A stretch of 36,874 nt of DNA, from NCBI GenBank assembly GCA_051453625.1, contig JBOZIK010000001.1, positions 190,668,930-190,705,803 on the forward strand. Direction: 5' to 3'. The notes beneath the pieces were generated by a model, which was not told the DNA's origin, did no database searches, and worked only from the letters and a program-made list of their open reading frames with translations. The number at the start of each line of letters is the position of its first letter. Positions within the stretch are counted from its first letter, which is position 1. Origin of the DNA: Welwitschia mirabilis. Taxonomy: Eukaryota; Gnetophyta; Gnetopsida; Welwitschiales. The position numbers were made by a program, and so were the translations under genes. This document shows, in pieces, positions 1 through 12,807 of this stretch.

Positions 1-527
1 ATAAGATGGAATGTGATGATAATCAGGTGAGCTATCCTCATATAGTTCTCCTGAGGTGTATCCTGTGGGTAATTGAGAGACGATTACCTTAGTCTCAACT
101 AATTGATCCACTGCAATAGTTAATCATATCCTGTAATTTAATTTTGTTTAAGTAAAAAAAAAAAAAATTCATGATTTTGTGCTTGTTAAGTCCAACCCAG
201 GAGCCGGGTTATGACATTATACTATCCTTTGTGATAGTCAGATTGCTCTTCACTTGGTTAGAAATTATTCTTATTTTGCTAGGACTAAGAATATCGCCCT
301 AAGGTTCTAATATGCTTGTTAAGTAATTTTAGAAAATTCATATAAAGTAAAATTCTTTTAACACTTTAATAAAGGTTGTAACAGTGAAAAAACACTATAT
401 TTTCACTTCATTGCTTGGACTTATACATTCATGAAATAAAGCTTGTTTATGACTAGCATAATACTTTAAATTATTTTTCTATTATACATTACTTGAAATA
501 TAGGAGGTTTTTCTTTAAATGGGAGAT
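1..527 (+). pseudogene. Ty1/copia pol 3' remnant with RNase H fragment
   Basis: The 3' end of a decayed copia polyprotein enters from the left edge. The readable part is 230-310, an open stretch of 26 codons reading CDSQIALHLVRNYSYFARTK and onward to a stop at 308-310. This matches the conserved end of copia RNase H, where the family reads CDSQSAIHLAKNP followed by ARTKHI. Downstream, around 395-425, a scrap reading LLGLIH resembles the usual pol C-terminus. Upstream of 225 I cannot follow a frame, and a poly-A run at 154-167 interrupts the region. A polypurine tract and LTR-like start follow directly, as expected at the 3' end of such an element. Confidence is good for the family and low for the exact limits. 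Confidence 0.7.
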
Positions 528-984
528 TGTTAATTATTATGAGGCTAAATATTATATTTTCTCTTTTATGTTAAAAGTAATTCTATGTTGCAAAATTAAA
601 AAAAAAAAACGAAAAAAACAAAAAAAGAGTGTATGAGATTAATGTTAATTTAAGGATTTGTATCAAACCCTAAGATTACCCAAGGATTTAAAATGAAAGT
701 AAGGGTTTCATATGATGGTGTAGTTATGGTTAGAGTTATTTTTAATATTTCTTATGGTTATGGATTGATCTAGAGGAATAACTTGTGTTCCTTGCAATTA
801 TTGGTTTTTAGTTATGGTAGCATAGCTTCATGTTGGTTAGAGGGAGTAAGGTGAAAAAACAAGCTTGACCTCATTATGTTACTTGCATACTTGTTTGTTT
901 TATTTTCTACTTTATTTGCTTGTTTTCATAACAATTTTTGGATAGCAACAAATAGAACAAAGATTGTTTCATATCTTCCAACAT
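518..984 (+). mobile_element. Polypurine tract and probable copia 3' LTR
   Basis: The sequence AAATGGGAGAT at 517-527 is a typical plant copia polypurine tract and is followed by TGTTAATTATTATGAG starting at 528, as expected for an LTR beginning with TG. It lies about 220 bp after the RNase H scrap, which fits the family. The right end is uncertain: CTTCCAACA ending near 984 is only a candidate CA terminus. No second LTR or target-site duplication can be checked, because the 5' part lies outside the window. Confidence 0.45.
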
Positions 985-3900
985 AGATATCAATCTTTAA
1001 CATTAAAAGTAAAGACATGTAAATACAAGATACTTATTACAAATTTTTAATAAATAAAATAAATCATCATTGGAAAATTAAAAATTTTTGTGCTGTAGAC
1101 TAGATGTGCTATTTAAAAGACCCATAAATTATGGGAATATTAACTCTTGAAACCAATACATTCTAATGCTAGTTTACATAGTATAGCTACTTAGAGGGTA
1201 AAAACAATTGTTGTTTAGTTCTCAAAATTAACTTCATATGAAAAGAATGGATTTATCCCATGAAATATAAAAATTAAAGTACCTAAATATTCATGAAATT
1301 TCATAAGATAGCTGAAAAATTAGAAATAGCTATATATCACTCAGTTTCTTACTGATAATGATAAGAAGCGATGTATTAAAAGTATTTATAGAAATTATTA
1401 AGGAATTAAAAAATAGAATATTATTTCATATTTCCCATTTTAGAATTATGTGATAAAAGTAAAAAAACAATAGAAAATCACATGATATGATTAGAGATGT
1501 ACCTATCCATATCAAATTAAGGACATTAGTACTAGATAATACTATCATGAATTCATCTTACGTAATCAACAATTTTCCAACTAAAGTATAGAAGTATGTG
1601 TGTAAACAAAAGCATAGGATAAGTTGTAACACAAAATCAACCACCTAAGAACTCTTAGATGAAGTGACTATTAGAACACAGATGATAGACTAAAGTTGAA
1701 GGATTAATCCAAGGTAGGGATTTTCATCAAATATGCAAATAATAAAAAATCATATGAGGTTTTTAGCAACTAGGAATAACATTACATTTGATAAAAATCT
1801 CAGAAATCTAATTAAATAGGAAATAGAGTTGACTATAATGATGGTATTATTATCACAAAATATGGATAATTATAAAAATTAAATTATAGGATGATATTAA
1901 TAATAATTTAATAGACGATGGGAAGGGGAAAAAGAGACTGACATGGGATGAAACTCTTCTTAGAAACATGGCATAGAAGGCTAATAGAATTTGCTACAAG
2001 GAGTTATGATTAACATAAATAGATTCATAAAAAAATATGATATTTTTCATGTTATAAATTCATAATACAAGCTCCTAAGTGTAGCATGATACTACTCAGG
2101 AATGGGTAGAGTTTAAAAAAATAAGACAACATATCATAGATATACTAAATGTACCATATAATTTCTTAATTCTAGTGAAATAAATTTTTTAACCTAAATA
2201 AAATCCCTTTAAATCTTGATTAAAATTTATATTTTAAAGGGGAGGTAATAAATCCTACTTTACATAGGCAAGACATTAATAGATTTCTCTAGCTAAACTC
2301 ATACTAAGATTTATATTGTTTTTTAATAAAAATATTAACTAGATTTGAAAGTAAGTCCATGAAAGTTCATATGAGCTAAATCATGCATTTCTTAATGAAA
2401 ATGAAAAACTTTACTAGGTTTTTAATTAACTTTTCTAAAGTTGATTTAACTATGATGTAAACTAATTTAAAATGATAAGTAATAGGAGTGGTTACCTTGA
2501 TGGGGAGCAGGACTAGCTACAAGTCGACTTACATGAAATAATTTCAAAGATGTTGGTGTGAATTAGCTTTACTACTAGTTTAATCTTGAAAATTTTCTAT
2601 AATTTATATTAGACATGTGATTTAATTACTATAACACCAATCTTTAAAACATAATTTATATGAATAAATCACTTATACTATGAAAGATCAAGAAATAGTT
2701 GATAATGGTCTAAGTTGTTAATAAAAAAAGATCTTCTTAGAGGTTAAGGCCATTATAGATTTTAATGTGCATTATATCAACTTAGTATTCATATTTTAAG
2801 TATAAATCATAACTAAATGCAACAATTCATTATAAAAGTGGGCAAAGTATCAAACTATTATTATGATTTAAAATAAAAAACATTACTACCAAGATAAAAT
2901 AATTACATGATTTTTCAAATAATGAAAAATTGTGATCAAAATGTAAATACATAAATTTTATTAAAATTTCAAATAATTTTAAATTTTAGCACATGAGAAA
3001 AATTTTATTTTAAAATATTCCATACAAGCATGTCAAATGATAAGTAGATTCTAGCGTGATGATTAAAGAGAAAAGCATGTTAAAAAAAGAAAATTATGTA
3101 TGTAGCCTTCATGGTGAATACTTAGGAAAACTAAAAAAATATAAGTTTGATTAGAGAAACATCAAAATTATAAAAGTTAAGTAAATTTCATCTAGCAAGT
3201 AATGTATAAGAGGATCTAGTTAATGATACATACATGAAGTTTTCATGAAAAAATGAGAAATATGAATTAAGAAAGGTGCATCTTAATGCTTAATGATGAA
3301 AATTTTTAATTTAAGTAGATTTTTAGCTTCTAGTGATTTTTTAATTTTCTTTAGACTTATTTGATCATGTCTCATTTTATTTAAAAAGGCTCACCTCTTT
3401 TGAAAAGTTATACTTTACATTACTTGAGATAATGAGTCCACTTTAGATATGTAATCCACAAATATAGAAAAATCTAAAGATTTTAAAGAAAAATATAAAG
3501 AACTACCTTAAAATTGACATTTATAACAATATCCTCCTAAATAATGACGTGAAATTTCTAGCTATAATCTAGTCAATCTGAATTAAATATATTAGAATAT
3601 TGTTCTTTTATTAGGATAATCTCAATTAGAACCAAATCTTAGATGATCAATAATAAAATTATCAACTTGAAGTAAAATATTAAAAATTATAAAGAAATCA
3701 TTATGCCAATAACACCAACAAGTTTACCCAATTATGATACTATACATTTAAAGATTGGGGAAAGAAGTTATTAGCATGTTAAAATAAATCATGGTTTGTC
3801 TTATACTTAAATTATTATAATAATTCTATCATCACTTTAATTATTAATAACAAATAATATAAATCATAATATTCTTATTATACATAATAAAAAGCATGAT

Positions 3901-5424
3901 TAGCAATAAAGATAACATGCAGAACAATGAAAATAAATATCAGTAATAAGGAAGAACAACAAAAATAAATGTCACCATCAAAGACCAATTTTAATTAAAG
4001 ACAAGCATTACAAATGTTATACTAGTATCTCAAGGTTGCAAGATCATGACATCTGATCATCCATGTATTAAAGGACTAGCCCTCAATGTGTGAATCAATG
4101 ATGTATTATGATATATGTGTATGTACATGTGTAGGTGTGTGGGTGAGTGGGGAAGAGGGAGAGGAAGAGGAAAAGAGGAGAGACTTATCCCTATATACAG
4201 TTATCCACCCTAAGTACATAGTCCGCTTCGCACTGTGCCACACCTAGCGCACATGAAGAGAGAGAGTAAATAAGTTTTAATACAAGTATTTCAAATTTAA
4301 AGTATCTTAACAATCACGTTAATTTACATATGCCCATTAGCAATTATGAGTATTAGATTAAATAATTGATCGTGTCTTCTTATTATCACCACATTAGAAA
4401 AAAGATATACTTGATGTGGTCATAAAATTGTTTAGTGCTATCTTATGTAGAGACCACAAGTGTTTCTTTGAAATGAGTTGACATAACCTATGTAGAGCTA
4501 TTAGATACTATAAAATAAATTAACTAGCAAACATGGCATATAATGGAAAGTCATAGCTAAATGGTAATAAATAATAGTATTACACTAATAAAGTAAGAAT
4601 AATTAAAGGGTAAAAGTGTGTAAAATCTGTGTCCCAAGCAAGCATATATAACCATTGATTTCCTTTCTTTCCTTAAATTATAGAAAGAAGTACCAAAGGT
4701 TAAACTTAGATATTCTTCTTTATCGTTTGTGTATAATATCTTTATTAATTTTTATTTTTCTATTATTAACATGAATTTTGAAATATTTAAATGGTTATAG
4801 GATATCAGAATAAAATACAATATAATTAGATTAATGTTATTCTTGAAAAATCATTAGTAGATATTATGAAATATGATTTTTCATTTATGGTACTATGTTT
4901 AGTATATCTAATTTATCATTGTATATTAATTGTAATAACTTTTTAATTTTTAATCTCAATGGACAAAATAACTTTTTGTATGTTTATCTACTTACCAAGA
5001 CTCATAGAATGAAATTTTCTAATGCTTTTAAATCTAAAACAAATTAGAGAATATTTTTCACATGTTAATATTAAGATTCTTGTGATAAGAAGAATATTTT
5101 ATTTTTAAAATTCAAATTAACTAGGCTCTATAGTAGTAGAAGCAGTTGCAAAAGAGTAACCAGAAGTACAACCATGTTAAAAAAATATGTAGAGTCTACT
5201 ATAGATCAAATTCAAAATAGATAATGACATTTAGATATACCTTTATTAGATAAAACTATACAAACTTAGTTAGTAGCTAAAGAGGTAGGTTATAGTTATT
5301 AGCTAACATCATCTGAAAAATAGCAAAATAAAAATTATGATAAAAAAGATCCAAATCTATTTGAATACAAAATTCAGCATTCTCATAGGATTTATTCATC
5401 TTGACCCTTTTCGTATCGTTTTTA
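985..5424. other. AT-rich intergenic DNA, nothing recognised
   Basis: About 4.4 kb of AT-rich sequence in which I see no gene, RNA gene or assignable transposon domain. Reading frames on both strands are short and broken. The only compositional anomaly is the purine-rich tract listed separately. It is probably decayed repeat DNA, but I cannot assign a family. Confidence 0.5.
4128..4186 (+). repeat. Purine-rich (GA/GT) low-complexity tract
   Basis: A run of GTGTAGGTGTGTGGGTGAG merges into an almost pure G/A stretch (GGGGAAGAGGGAGAGGAAGA). It stands out from the surrounding AT-rich DNA and is followed at 4201-4252 by a short GC-richer patch. It looks like a degenerate microsatellite. No function is implied. 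Confidence 0.6.
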
Positions 5425-6171
5425 NNNNNNNNNNNNNNNNNNNNNNNNNNNNNNNNNNNNNNNNNNNNNNNNNNNNNNNNNNNNNNNNNNNNNNNNNNNN
5501 NNNNNNNNNNNNNNNNNNNNNNNNNNNNNNNNNNNNNNNNNNNNNNNNNNNNNNNNNNNNNNNNNNNNNNNNNNNNNNNNNNNNNNNNNNNNNNNNNNNN
5601 NNNNNNNNNNNNNNNNNNNNNNNNNNNNNNNNNNNNNNNNNNNNNNNNNNNNNNNNNNNNNNNNNNNNNNNNNNNNNNNNNNNNNNNNNNNNNNNNNNNN
5701 NNNNNNNNNNNNNNNNNNNNNNNNNNNNNNNNNNNNNNNNNNNNNNNNNNNNNNNNNNNNNNNNNNNNNNNNNNNNNNNNNNNNNNNNNNNNNNNNNNNN
5801 NNNNNNNNNNNNNNNNNNNNNNNNNNNNNNNNNNNNNNNNNNNNNNNNNNNNNNNNNNNNNNNNNNNNNNNNNNNNNNNNNNNNNNNNNNNNNNNNNNNN
5901 NNNNNNNNNNNNNNNNNNNNNNNNNNNNNNNNNNNNNNNNNNNNNNNNNNNNNNNNNNNNNNNNNNNNNNNNNNNNNNNNNNNNNNNNNNNNNNNNNNNN
6001 NNNNNNNNNNNNNNNNNNNNNNNNNNNNNNNNNNNNNNNNNNNNNNNNNNNNNNNNNNNNNNNNNNNNNNNNNNNNNNNNNNNNNNNNNNNNNNNNNNNN
6101 NNNNNNNNNNNNNNNNNNNNNNNNNNNNNNNNNNNNNNNNNNNNNNNNNNNNNNNNNNNNNNNNNNNNNNN
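5425..6171. other. Assembly gap (747 N)
   Basis: The bases are undetermined. Any reading frame that crosses it is an artefact. Confidence 0.99.
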
Positions 6172-7443
6172 TAAGGTGATATTTCCTTTATCTTAATTCA
6201 TGTGTTATTCTTCTTTTGTTCTAGTTTCTCACACTGATTGCTTTCCTATTACTTAGTTATTCTTTAAAGTATTTATCTATAAGATTAATTATTCCAATTA
6301 TGCTTTTCCATTTAGGGCTTTAATGAGCTAACTATATACCTACAAATTAGTTATCATATTATAAGGATTAATGAATTAAAATATTTTTAATTAAAATTAA
6401 CAGCATAAATTTCATTTATTACTCTTATGAGGTGTAATATCTTATTTGATACTAACTTTCTTTTGTGTAATTTATTAAGTCTTCTTAGTATTCTTATTTT
6501 CATTTGGTTTATTCCTATTTTGTAGAATGTCTATGAGGTTGATATGATAATTTACACTACTCATTATGCACATTCTTTATTCTAAGATATGTCTCTTTAC
6601 TATGAATTATTGTTAGTCATTGTAGTAAAATCCAAACATCAAATAAACAAGGTAAGGACCTACTATTGGTATTTCAAAAGAATATTTATGATAAACTTAA
6701 CAAAAGGAATGTAATAATTTTAATCCTATAATGAAAATTGAGTTTGGAATAATTTGGTGAACTTCAGTTGGTTACATCGAAAAACAAACATGCTATAGAG
6801 GTCTAGCTTGGCTTGTCCAATAAACCACCTTCAATCCAACAATTTCTTGTAATTCATAAAACAAAAGCTTTAAGCCATCAACTCATGATGACTCGAGCAT
6901 TACAAAATAGTCTCATCCACCACTTGAATATTGGTGAATTCAATAGTTACTTAGTTATTCATAGCTCTTTATGAACATAGAAAGTGAGGATAATTGTAAT
7001 TAAGATCTATAACATCACAGTGGTTATAACCAAAAAAATTAAATTTAGATAATTCAATTTATTCAAAAAATTTTAATGATGTACTATCACCTAAGGATTA
7101 AAAGTATCATGTTAACATGCACTAGAAATTGAAGAATGAACCAAATACTTTAGTATTGAATACAAGAAAGAATCTCACCTAAGGATTAAAACTACTGTGT
7201 TAATATACACTAGAAATAAAAGAATGAACAACTTATTCTTGTATTAATTTAGGAAATTCATTAGATCAAGAAAGGAAGATTAAGTTGAAATGAAAGATGA
7301 AGTTGAAATGAACTCCTCAAACTAGCCTTAAAATAAGTCCATTCCCAAGGGAGGTGCTTAGAAAGCCATGGTGTCTTAACACTCCAAGTACTTTTCACTA
7401 CATCCACCCAATAAAAGATGTTTTTAGATGAACACATAAGGCC

Positions 7444-7451
7444 ATTTTATA
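7444..7451 (-). promoter_or_regulatory. TATA box of LTR copy A
   Basis: The minus strand reads CTTATAAAATGGCC. The same element at the equivalent place in copy B (13183-13190) reads TCTATAAAATGG. Conservation between the two LTRs and the position just downstream of the U3 repeats support a promoter role in the ancestral element. Confidence 0.6.
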
Positions 7452-7520
7452 AGCGAGTATGTGGTTGAGGTTGTTGAGATCCTTTGGATTATAGTAGTAG
7501 CTAAGGTGGATGGACTCTGT

Positions 7521-7736
7521 CTTGTAGTGTTAGGTAGAATATTCATCACTTAGCATTAGGTAGATAAGATTCTTTCCTATAGCATTTGGGAAATGTTTTC
7601 ATGTAGAATTAGGTAGATAAGATTTTTCCTTATAGCATTATGTAAAATCTTCATCATTTAGTGTTTAATGGAGGTTGTCTTGTAGTGTTTAATAGAGGCT
7701 GTCATATAGCATTAGGTGGATTCTTCATCATGATGA
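7521..7736 (-). repeat. U3 minisatellite, about 8 units of ~26 bp (copy A)
   Basis: Degenerate tandem units of 23-30 bp built on TAGCATTAGGTAGATAAGAT followed by a T/C-rich end (TTCTTTCC or CATCAT). Eight units can be counted, and the same eight occur in register in copy B at 13259-13474. In the element's own orientation the array lies immediately upstream of the TATA box, where U3 enhancers normally sit. A regulatory role is inferred from position only. Confidence 0.7.
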
Positions 7737-8090
7737 CTCCAACCTATAGCCTTTGAAGCTAAATTCCTCTACTAGGGAGTGCTATTACCACATGTCTCTA
7801 GTGCCACCTTCCCATGCCATTACCATATGTCTTCCAATGCACTTGTTATGTATCAATGCCCCATGTTTCCATTACCGCCATTGTTTTATGTGGCATTTTG
7901 TTCATATTCTATCATGTCTTCTAAAACATAACTAAAGGTTTACAATTATCATGAAGAAAAACATAAAGTTTTATTTTAAAAATAATAGAAGACATATTTT
8001 ATGGTTAAAAAAATTAAATTAATATTTTTAGTTATAATAAATTAGCCTAAAACACTATCATTTTTTATGTATTAACACACTATCCAACTA

Positions 8091-11000
8091 GACTTTTACT
8101 AGTCCCTTATCAAAAAAGTGTGATAAAGAGTGACTAATATGAAAAGATAATGAAAAAGCATTCAGATATTTAAGGATGATGAAAATCTTTGAAAACCTTT
8201 GGCCAATTTGGAAAATAAGGTATTAAAATTAAAAATATTTCTTAAAAATTTGAATGCTATGTGAAAGCCATAAACCCAAAACCAAAACTAAACTTTGTTT
8301 TTAAAGTTTTAAAATATAGAGAATTTTATACAACTTTTGAGAACATTCTAAAAGAAAGAATTTGATTACATGAATTTTCATTACACTACAAGCTAAGAAA
8401 ATCACTTCGATCTAACACATTATAAAACATAATACTAGCATGCAAAACACTTTAATGCAATACATTATAAAGCATACAAGAAAATGCAAAAATATAGATA
8501 CTCTTAGAGGTGATTATTAATCACTTATTTTGCAAATTAGGATTAATGTGAAGGTGAGAAGAATTAGACTGAACGTAAAAATGAAAAAAATGAAGGTAAA
8601 TTTGATGTCAAATTCTAGGAAATTTTAGCAAAAACTATAAATTTGAAAAGACTATAAATGAGATGGATGATGTTATAATAGAGTTTAGAGGTGGAAATTG
8701 AAAAATGAACAAAGGAATTAGTATGGACTAGCAATGGAATAACCTATTTGGGGATTTGTACATGAAATTTTGGGATGTGTTTTATTAGTTAAACTGATAG
8801 GGTTTAGTGTTATAGGCTAAATTCAATGATGAACGTAATGAAAAAAATAGAGATGGAATGAAAATTTGCACTACATAATGAACAATCATTATGGCTAAAA
8901 ATTTATTTGTAATGCATAACATGGAAATGAAAGCTAATCCAAATTCCTATGAATGTAGAAGATAAAAAACACCTAGGATAATGATCACGTTATGAAATGA
9001 ATTTTATATTTTTTTAAATGGATTAAAATGCCAAACAAATAATATATCCTCTAAGTAAACCTGTAGAAGTTTAAACATTAGTAAGGAAATTTTTAGGTAC
9101 ATAATTTAAAGAAAGTAACATAAAAGAATTTCCAAACCCGATCTTTCTTTCCAATTTTTACCTTTGCTACAATTGCATATATTTCTTGTTTTAAGCATTT
9201 GGATCAAATCGAGCATTAAGCTTTATGAGACCTTCTTCCAACAAAATTAAGCATGTTATTTTATGAATAAGTTATTATTCCATTTCCATCAAGTGTCTAT
9301 AGCTACGATGTAGTTGAACATATCATAAGTAGATCATTAGAGCTGCATTGCTTATAAGTCTCCATAGTCCTAATGCAGTTAACTAAACCCCATTTAATTG
9401 ATCCCGATATAATGTGATTTTTCAAAAGAGATATTTCATTTTATTTTGATTTATACTTCTCATATTCAATATTTAATGCATATAAAAAGGGTCATTGGAT
9501 CATTAGCCTAATCAAGAGAAATCTTGTCCCCATAAAAATTCTTAAAAATATGAAATAAAACATGGAAGTAGAATTAACCTCTTTCAATCATATTTTCTGA
9601 ATTTAGATACTTTAAGTGAAACTAACTTGAATAACATAACTAAAGAACAAGTAAAATCCTTTATTAAAAAATACAAGTAAACTTAAATTCTACCTAATTT
9701 GTAATGACAAGGTGGTTACCTATTAATGGTTTCTTCATTAAGGATCATCAACTAAGTTCACCAAGTCTTAAGAATTCATAGATGCATGGGAGGGGAGGGT
9801 GGTTGATGAATTTTATTAGGTAATACCAAAGTTAAAGGGGTGGATGATGAGGTTTAAGCTAATGATGATTCATTCTACATTGTGATTAGTATTTTGAATT
9901 TCCTAAATAAATATGTGTAAGGTGGTGATTGTACAAGTAGTAGCGCTTGATAGTTTAAGGTGAGAAAGATCATCAAGAAATAATATTTTTAATGTTTTTA
10001 GATTTTGCCACCTTAATTATAATATAAAAGGAAAATTTAATTTAAAGAATAAATCCAATGTAAAAGCATATGATGAAACTAAAAATTTTGAAAGAGATTT
10101 TCCAAGGTTATGCAAGTGTGAAGGCTCAAGATGGTAATGAACGTAAAGGTCTGATGATCGATCAAATTTATGCAAAGCATTATAAGTTATGAGAGAATTC
10201 ATGTAGATTTGTATGCATGAGTTCATAATGTTAGGAAGAACATAAATATAAGTATTGAAATTTATGCATTTAAAGTCAGAAATAGTTGATCCTTTAGCTT
10301 ACTCATGTTTATTCAACAACTCATGCAAGACATTATTTGAAAATGAAGACAAAAATGTATTAGAGACCATTAGAGAAGGTGAATTATTATTAAGAAAATT
10401 TTTAGAAAATTGTTCCAAGGCTAAAAAGAATTTGTTTTTGTTATTGAGGCTTGGGTCCTACTTAGGAGATAAAAATAAATTCAAAACAATTAGCTTAAAA
10501 CATTGTTGAAAAAGAGGCAGGTTATTCATATAATGGGTTATGTATGGGATCTTTACTAATATTCTTCTTTTCATTACAATTTCAAGGGGATTTCTTCTCA
10601 TATGATTGCTTTAAGCAATAATGGTTATAACTCGCTCCTCATTCATGTTACTTAATAACTCATTCTTTATTGTGTAACTCTCTAAGGTATAGCCTTTTTC
10701 CAGTGGCTTCTCATCTTCTAAATATTTCTCATCATTTGATATGTTGAATCCTTTATAGAAGTATAGCTTTTTCACAAATAATATATCATTTCATAGTGTG
10801 TTATTAAACTCAAGATTATCATGGATTTCCTCATCAGTTTCTTCCTTACTCCTAATAGATATTATTTGGATTTCATCATTTTAAGCATTTATCCTTTTAA
10901 CGTTTTCAAGACTCTTCGGTTCGTGGATTATAGAGAGGTTTTTTTCTTCTTGTTGGTTAGGCTTAAGTGGATTGTTAAGTTCATTATGATTCAAAAAAGA

Positions 11001-12346
11001 CATAATTTATAATAAAATTTATTATTATTATAGACAATTTATTCTAGATTACTCAAAGAAAAGAAATGTTATTAGATGATATGTTGATAATCAAGATTAA
11101 GTTAGGCTTGAAACTCCATGAATTTCTTAATGATTTCTCTAATGGAATAGATGAAGAATGTTGTTATTGATAAAGGTAAAAGCATGAAGGAGATGAAAAG
11201 AAAGATAAAGAATAAGAATTAGAGGATAAAGTGTTTCTAGGGGAGGTAAGAGGTAGCAATCAAACTCTTATTAATTAAAATAAGGTTTTTAAACTTAAGG
11301 TTGCAAAAACATTGATCAATAAATGGATGGCATTATATGCTTCAAAGATATTCTCTAAAGATTTATCTAGTGTCAGAAGGTTCTATAGGTTTAAAATGGT
11401 AAGATTTGTTTTATTCACATAAAGGTAGTACCCTAAAGTTTTCTTGGGTCAAATGTAATATCCTACATTTTGTTTAGGTTGAATCTAATTAGGTAGGCTA
11501 TGGGGATTTTCATAGTTCCTATAGATAGATTAGAGTTTCGAAGGCACTTCATATAACCTAACAAAAGAATCACATGTATAACCCATGCTAAATTTTACAA
11601 AATGATTAAAAAAATTCAATATAAGGTTATGCTTTCATAAGTTTTTGAGGTTTCAAAAAGGGATTGATATCAAAAGGATTCAAGAGAGGTTCTATGCAAA
11701 ATTTAAGCTAAAAATTCATGAAAAAGTAGTTGCACTAGTTACTATTCATAACACTATTAGTCTTTTTTAGAGAAAAGATTTAAAAAAAAAATATGTTACA
11801 TTCTTAACTGTGCAAATTGATTTGTATCATATGGCACATACATGGAAATAACTAAGTTGATACGAAATGATTATCATAGAAAAACCATAAAATAAAATTT
11901 TCTTTTTATAATTTCTATAAGAAAATCAAAATGTAATAACACAAATTCTAAGTACTAAAATGAAAATTTATAAAAACAAAAGGGAAATACACAAAAAAAA
12001 TAAGTTCTATGTTAGTTTTTGCATTTTCCACCCTTGTTTTAGTTATAACCTATAGAAAACTTTATTCCACTTGTAATGAAAAATATCTAATATGGAAATA
12101 AGTTTTAGATTAAAATTAAAAAAAACAAAAATTAAAATCAAAGTAGTTTGAATTTCATTAGAAATGGACTAGTACCCATCATTAGAAAGAAAGAAAAATG
12201 AAATAAACACTCAAAAGAAAAAGAAAATGACTAGTTTAGGTATCACTGAAAATGGACCAATACTAGAAATTAGAAAATCAAAAACTAAACTAAAAATTTG
12301 CAAGAAATAAATAATATGTAATTTTTGAAAAGCTATCATGTTAATA
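8091..12346 (-). mobile_element. Internal region of minus-strand LTR element, no recognisable pol
   Basis: About 4.3 kb between the two LTR copies. On the minus strand its 5' end carries the primer site next to copy B. Its 3' end (8091-8330) resembles the right flank of the LTR at 33753-35227: TAGTCCCT, ATATGAAAAGATAA and AACTTTGTTTTTAAAGTTTT appear in matching order. I found no protease, reverse transcriptase, RNase H or integrase motif on either strand. The element is therefore either a LARD-like non-autonomous derivative or so decayed that coding is invisible. Total element length would be about 7.2 kb. The interior may hold other nested fragments that I cannot resolve. Confidence 0.55.
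10070..10509 (+). pseudogene. Unidentified plus-strand open frames inside the LTR element
   Basis: Two short plus-strand frames lie close together. The first, 10070-10192, has 40 codons and includes ILKEIFQGYASVKAQDGNER. The second, 10255-10509, has 84 codons and includes LFENEDKNVLETIREGELLL. Their residue mix (E, K, D, G, with few low-complexity runs) looks more protein-like than most frames here, and they run against the orientation of the host element. I do not recognise either. In DNA this AT-rich, chance frames of this size are possible, so this is weak evidence of a captured or nested coding remnant. Confidence 0.2.
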
Positions 12347-12360
12347 CCTTGGTAACATCA
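12347..12360 (-). other. Decayed primer-binding site (tRNA-Asp type)
   Basis: Next to LTR copy B the plus strand reads CCTTGGTAACATCA. Read on the minus strand this is a worn form of the plant tRNA-Asp(GTC) primer site TGGCGCCGTTGCCGGGG: the GTTGCC-GGGG core survives as GTTACC-AAGG. The proximal half appears to have lost about 3 bp. Its place just inside copy B identifies copy B as the 5' LTR and the element as minus-strand. Confidence 0.5.
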
Positions 12361-12797
12361 TAAATTTTTTCTATGAATTATTGTTATTCATTGTAGTAAA
12401 ATGCGAATGTTAAATAAACTAAGGAAGGATTGAGTATCATACTTCCACAAGTATATTTATGGTAAACTTATTAAAGTCAACATAATAATTTCAATCCTAT
12501 AATAAAAATTTGATTTGAAATAATTTGGTAAAGTTCAATTAGTAATGTAGGGAAACAAACATGTTTAACAGGTTTAGCTTGACTTATCCAAAAACCTATC
12601 TTCACTCTAACGATTTTCTATAAATCTTGAAACATAATCTTCAAATGATCAACTTATGATGGCTTGGGCATGGTGAAATAATATCATTCATCACTTGAGT
12701 ATCGATGAATTTAACAGTCACTTAGTCCTTCATATAGAAAGTAAAGACATTTATACTTAAGATCTATGAAATAATAGCAACTATAATAAAAAAGCTA

Positions 12798-12807
12798 NNN
12801 NNNNNNN
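12798..12807. other. Short assembly gap (10 N) inside LTR copy B
   Basis: Ten undetermined bases. The round number suggests a placeholder rather than a measured size. Copy A has a continuous equivalent around 7030-7060. Confidence 0.97.

Larger units (their letters stand above)
6590..8090 (-). mobile_element. 3' LTR of minus-strand gypsy-like element (LTR copy A)
   Basis: This ~1.5-kb block is repeated in the same orientation at about 12361-13825, with homology readable from end to end by eye (for example TATGAATTATTGTTAGTCAT at 6601 against TATGAATTATTGTTATTCAT at 12373). Minus-strand polarity is shown by a TATA box in that direction (TATAAAAT, 7444-7451), by a tRNA-Asp-like primer site left of copy B, and by polypurine-side sequence right of copy A that matches the right flank of the LTR at 33753-35227. 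The exact ends are uncertain by 10-15 bp: strong homology starts at 6601-6603, and TG at 6590 is the best terminus by comparison with the other gypsy LTR. The short open frames at 7753-7935 lie inside the LTR and are not genes. Confidence 0.75.

Noticed and set aside
5337-6179. Long open frames of 257-280 codons
   Set aside because: They are almost entirely composed of undetermined bases in the assembly gap.
6589-6593. ATGTC as target-site duplication of the 6.6-13.8 kb element (with 13823-13827)
   Set aside because: The match requires LTR ends that leave about 10 bp unexplained on the left or overlap the TG terminus. The LTR ends are too uncertain for a 5-bp match to count.
11455-11490. TGTAATATCCTACATTTTGT as the start of another LTR
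   Set aside because: The phrase resembles the start of some plant LTRs, but no matching second copy, end or primer site is visible.
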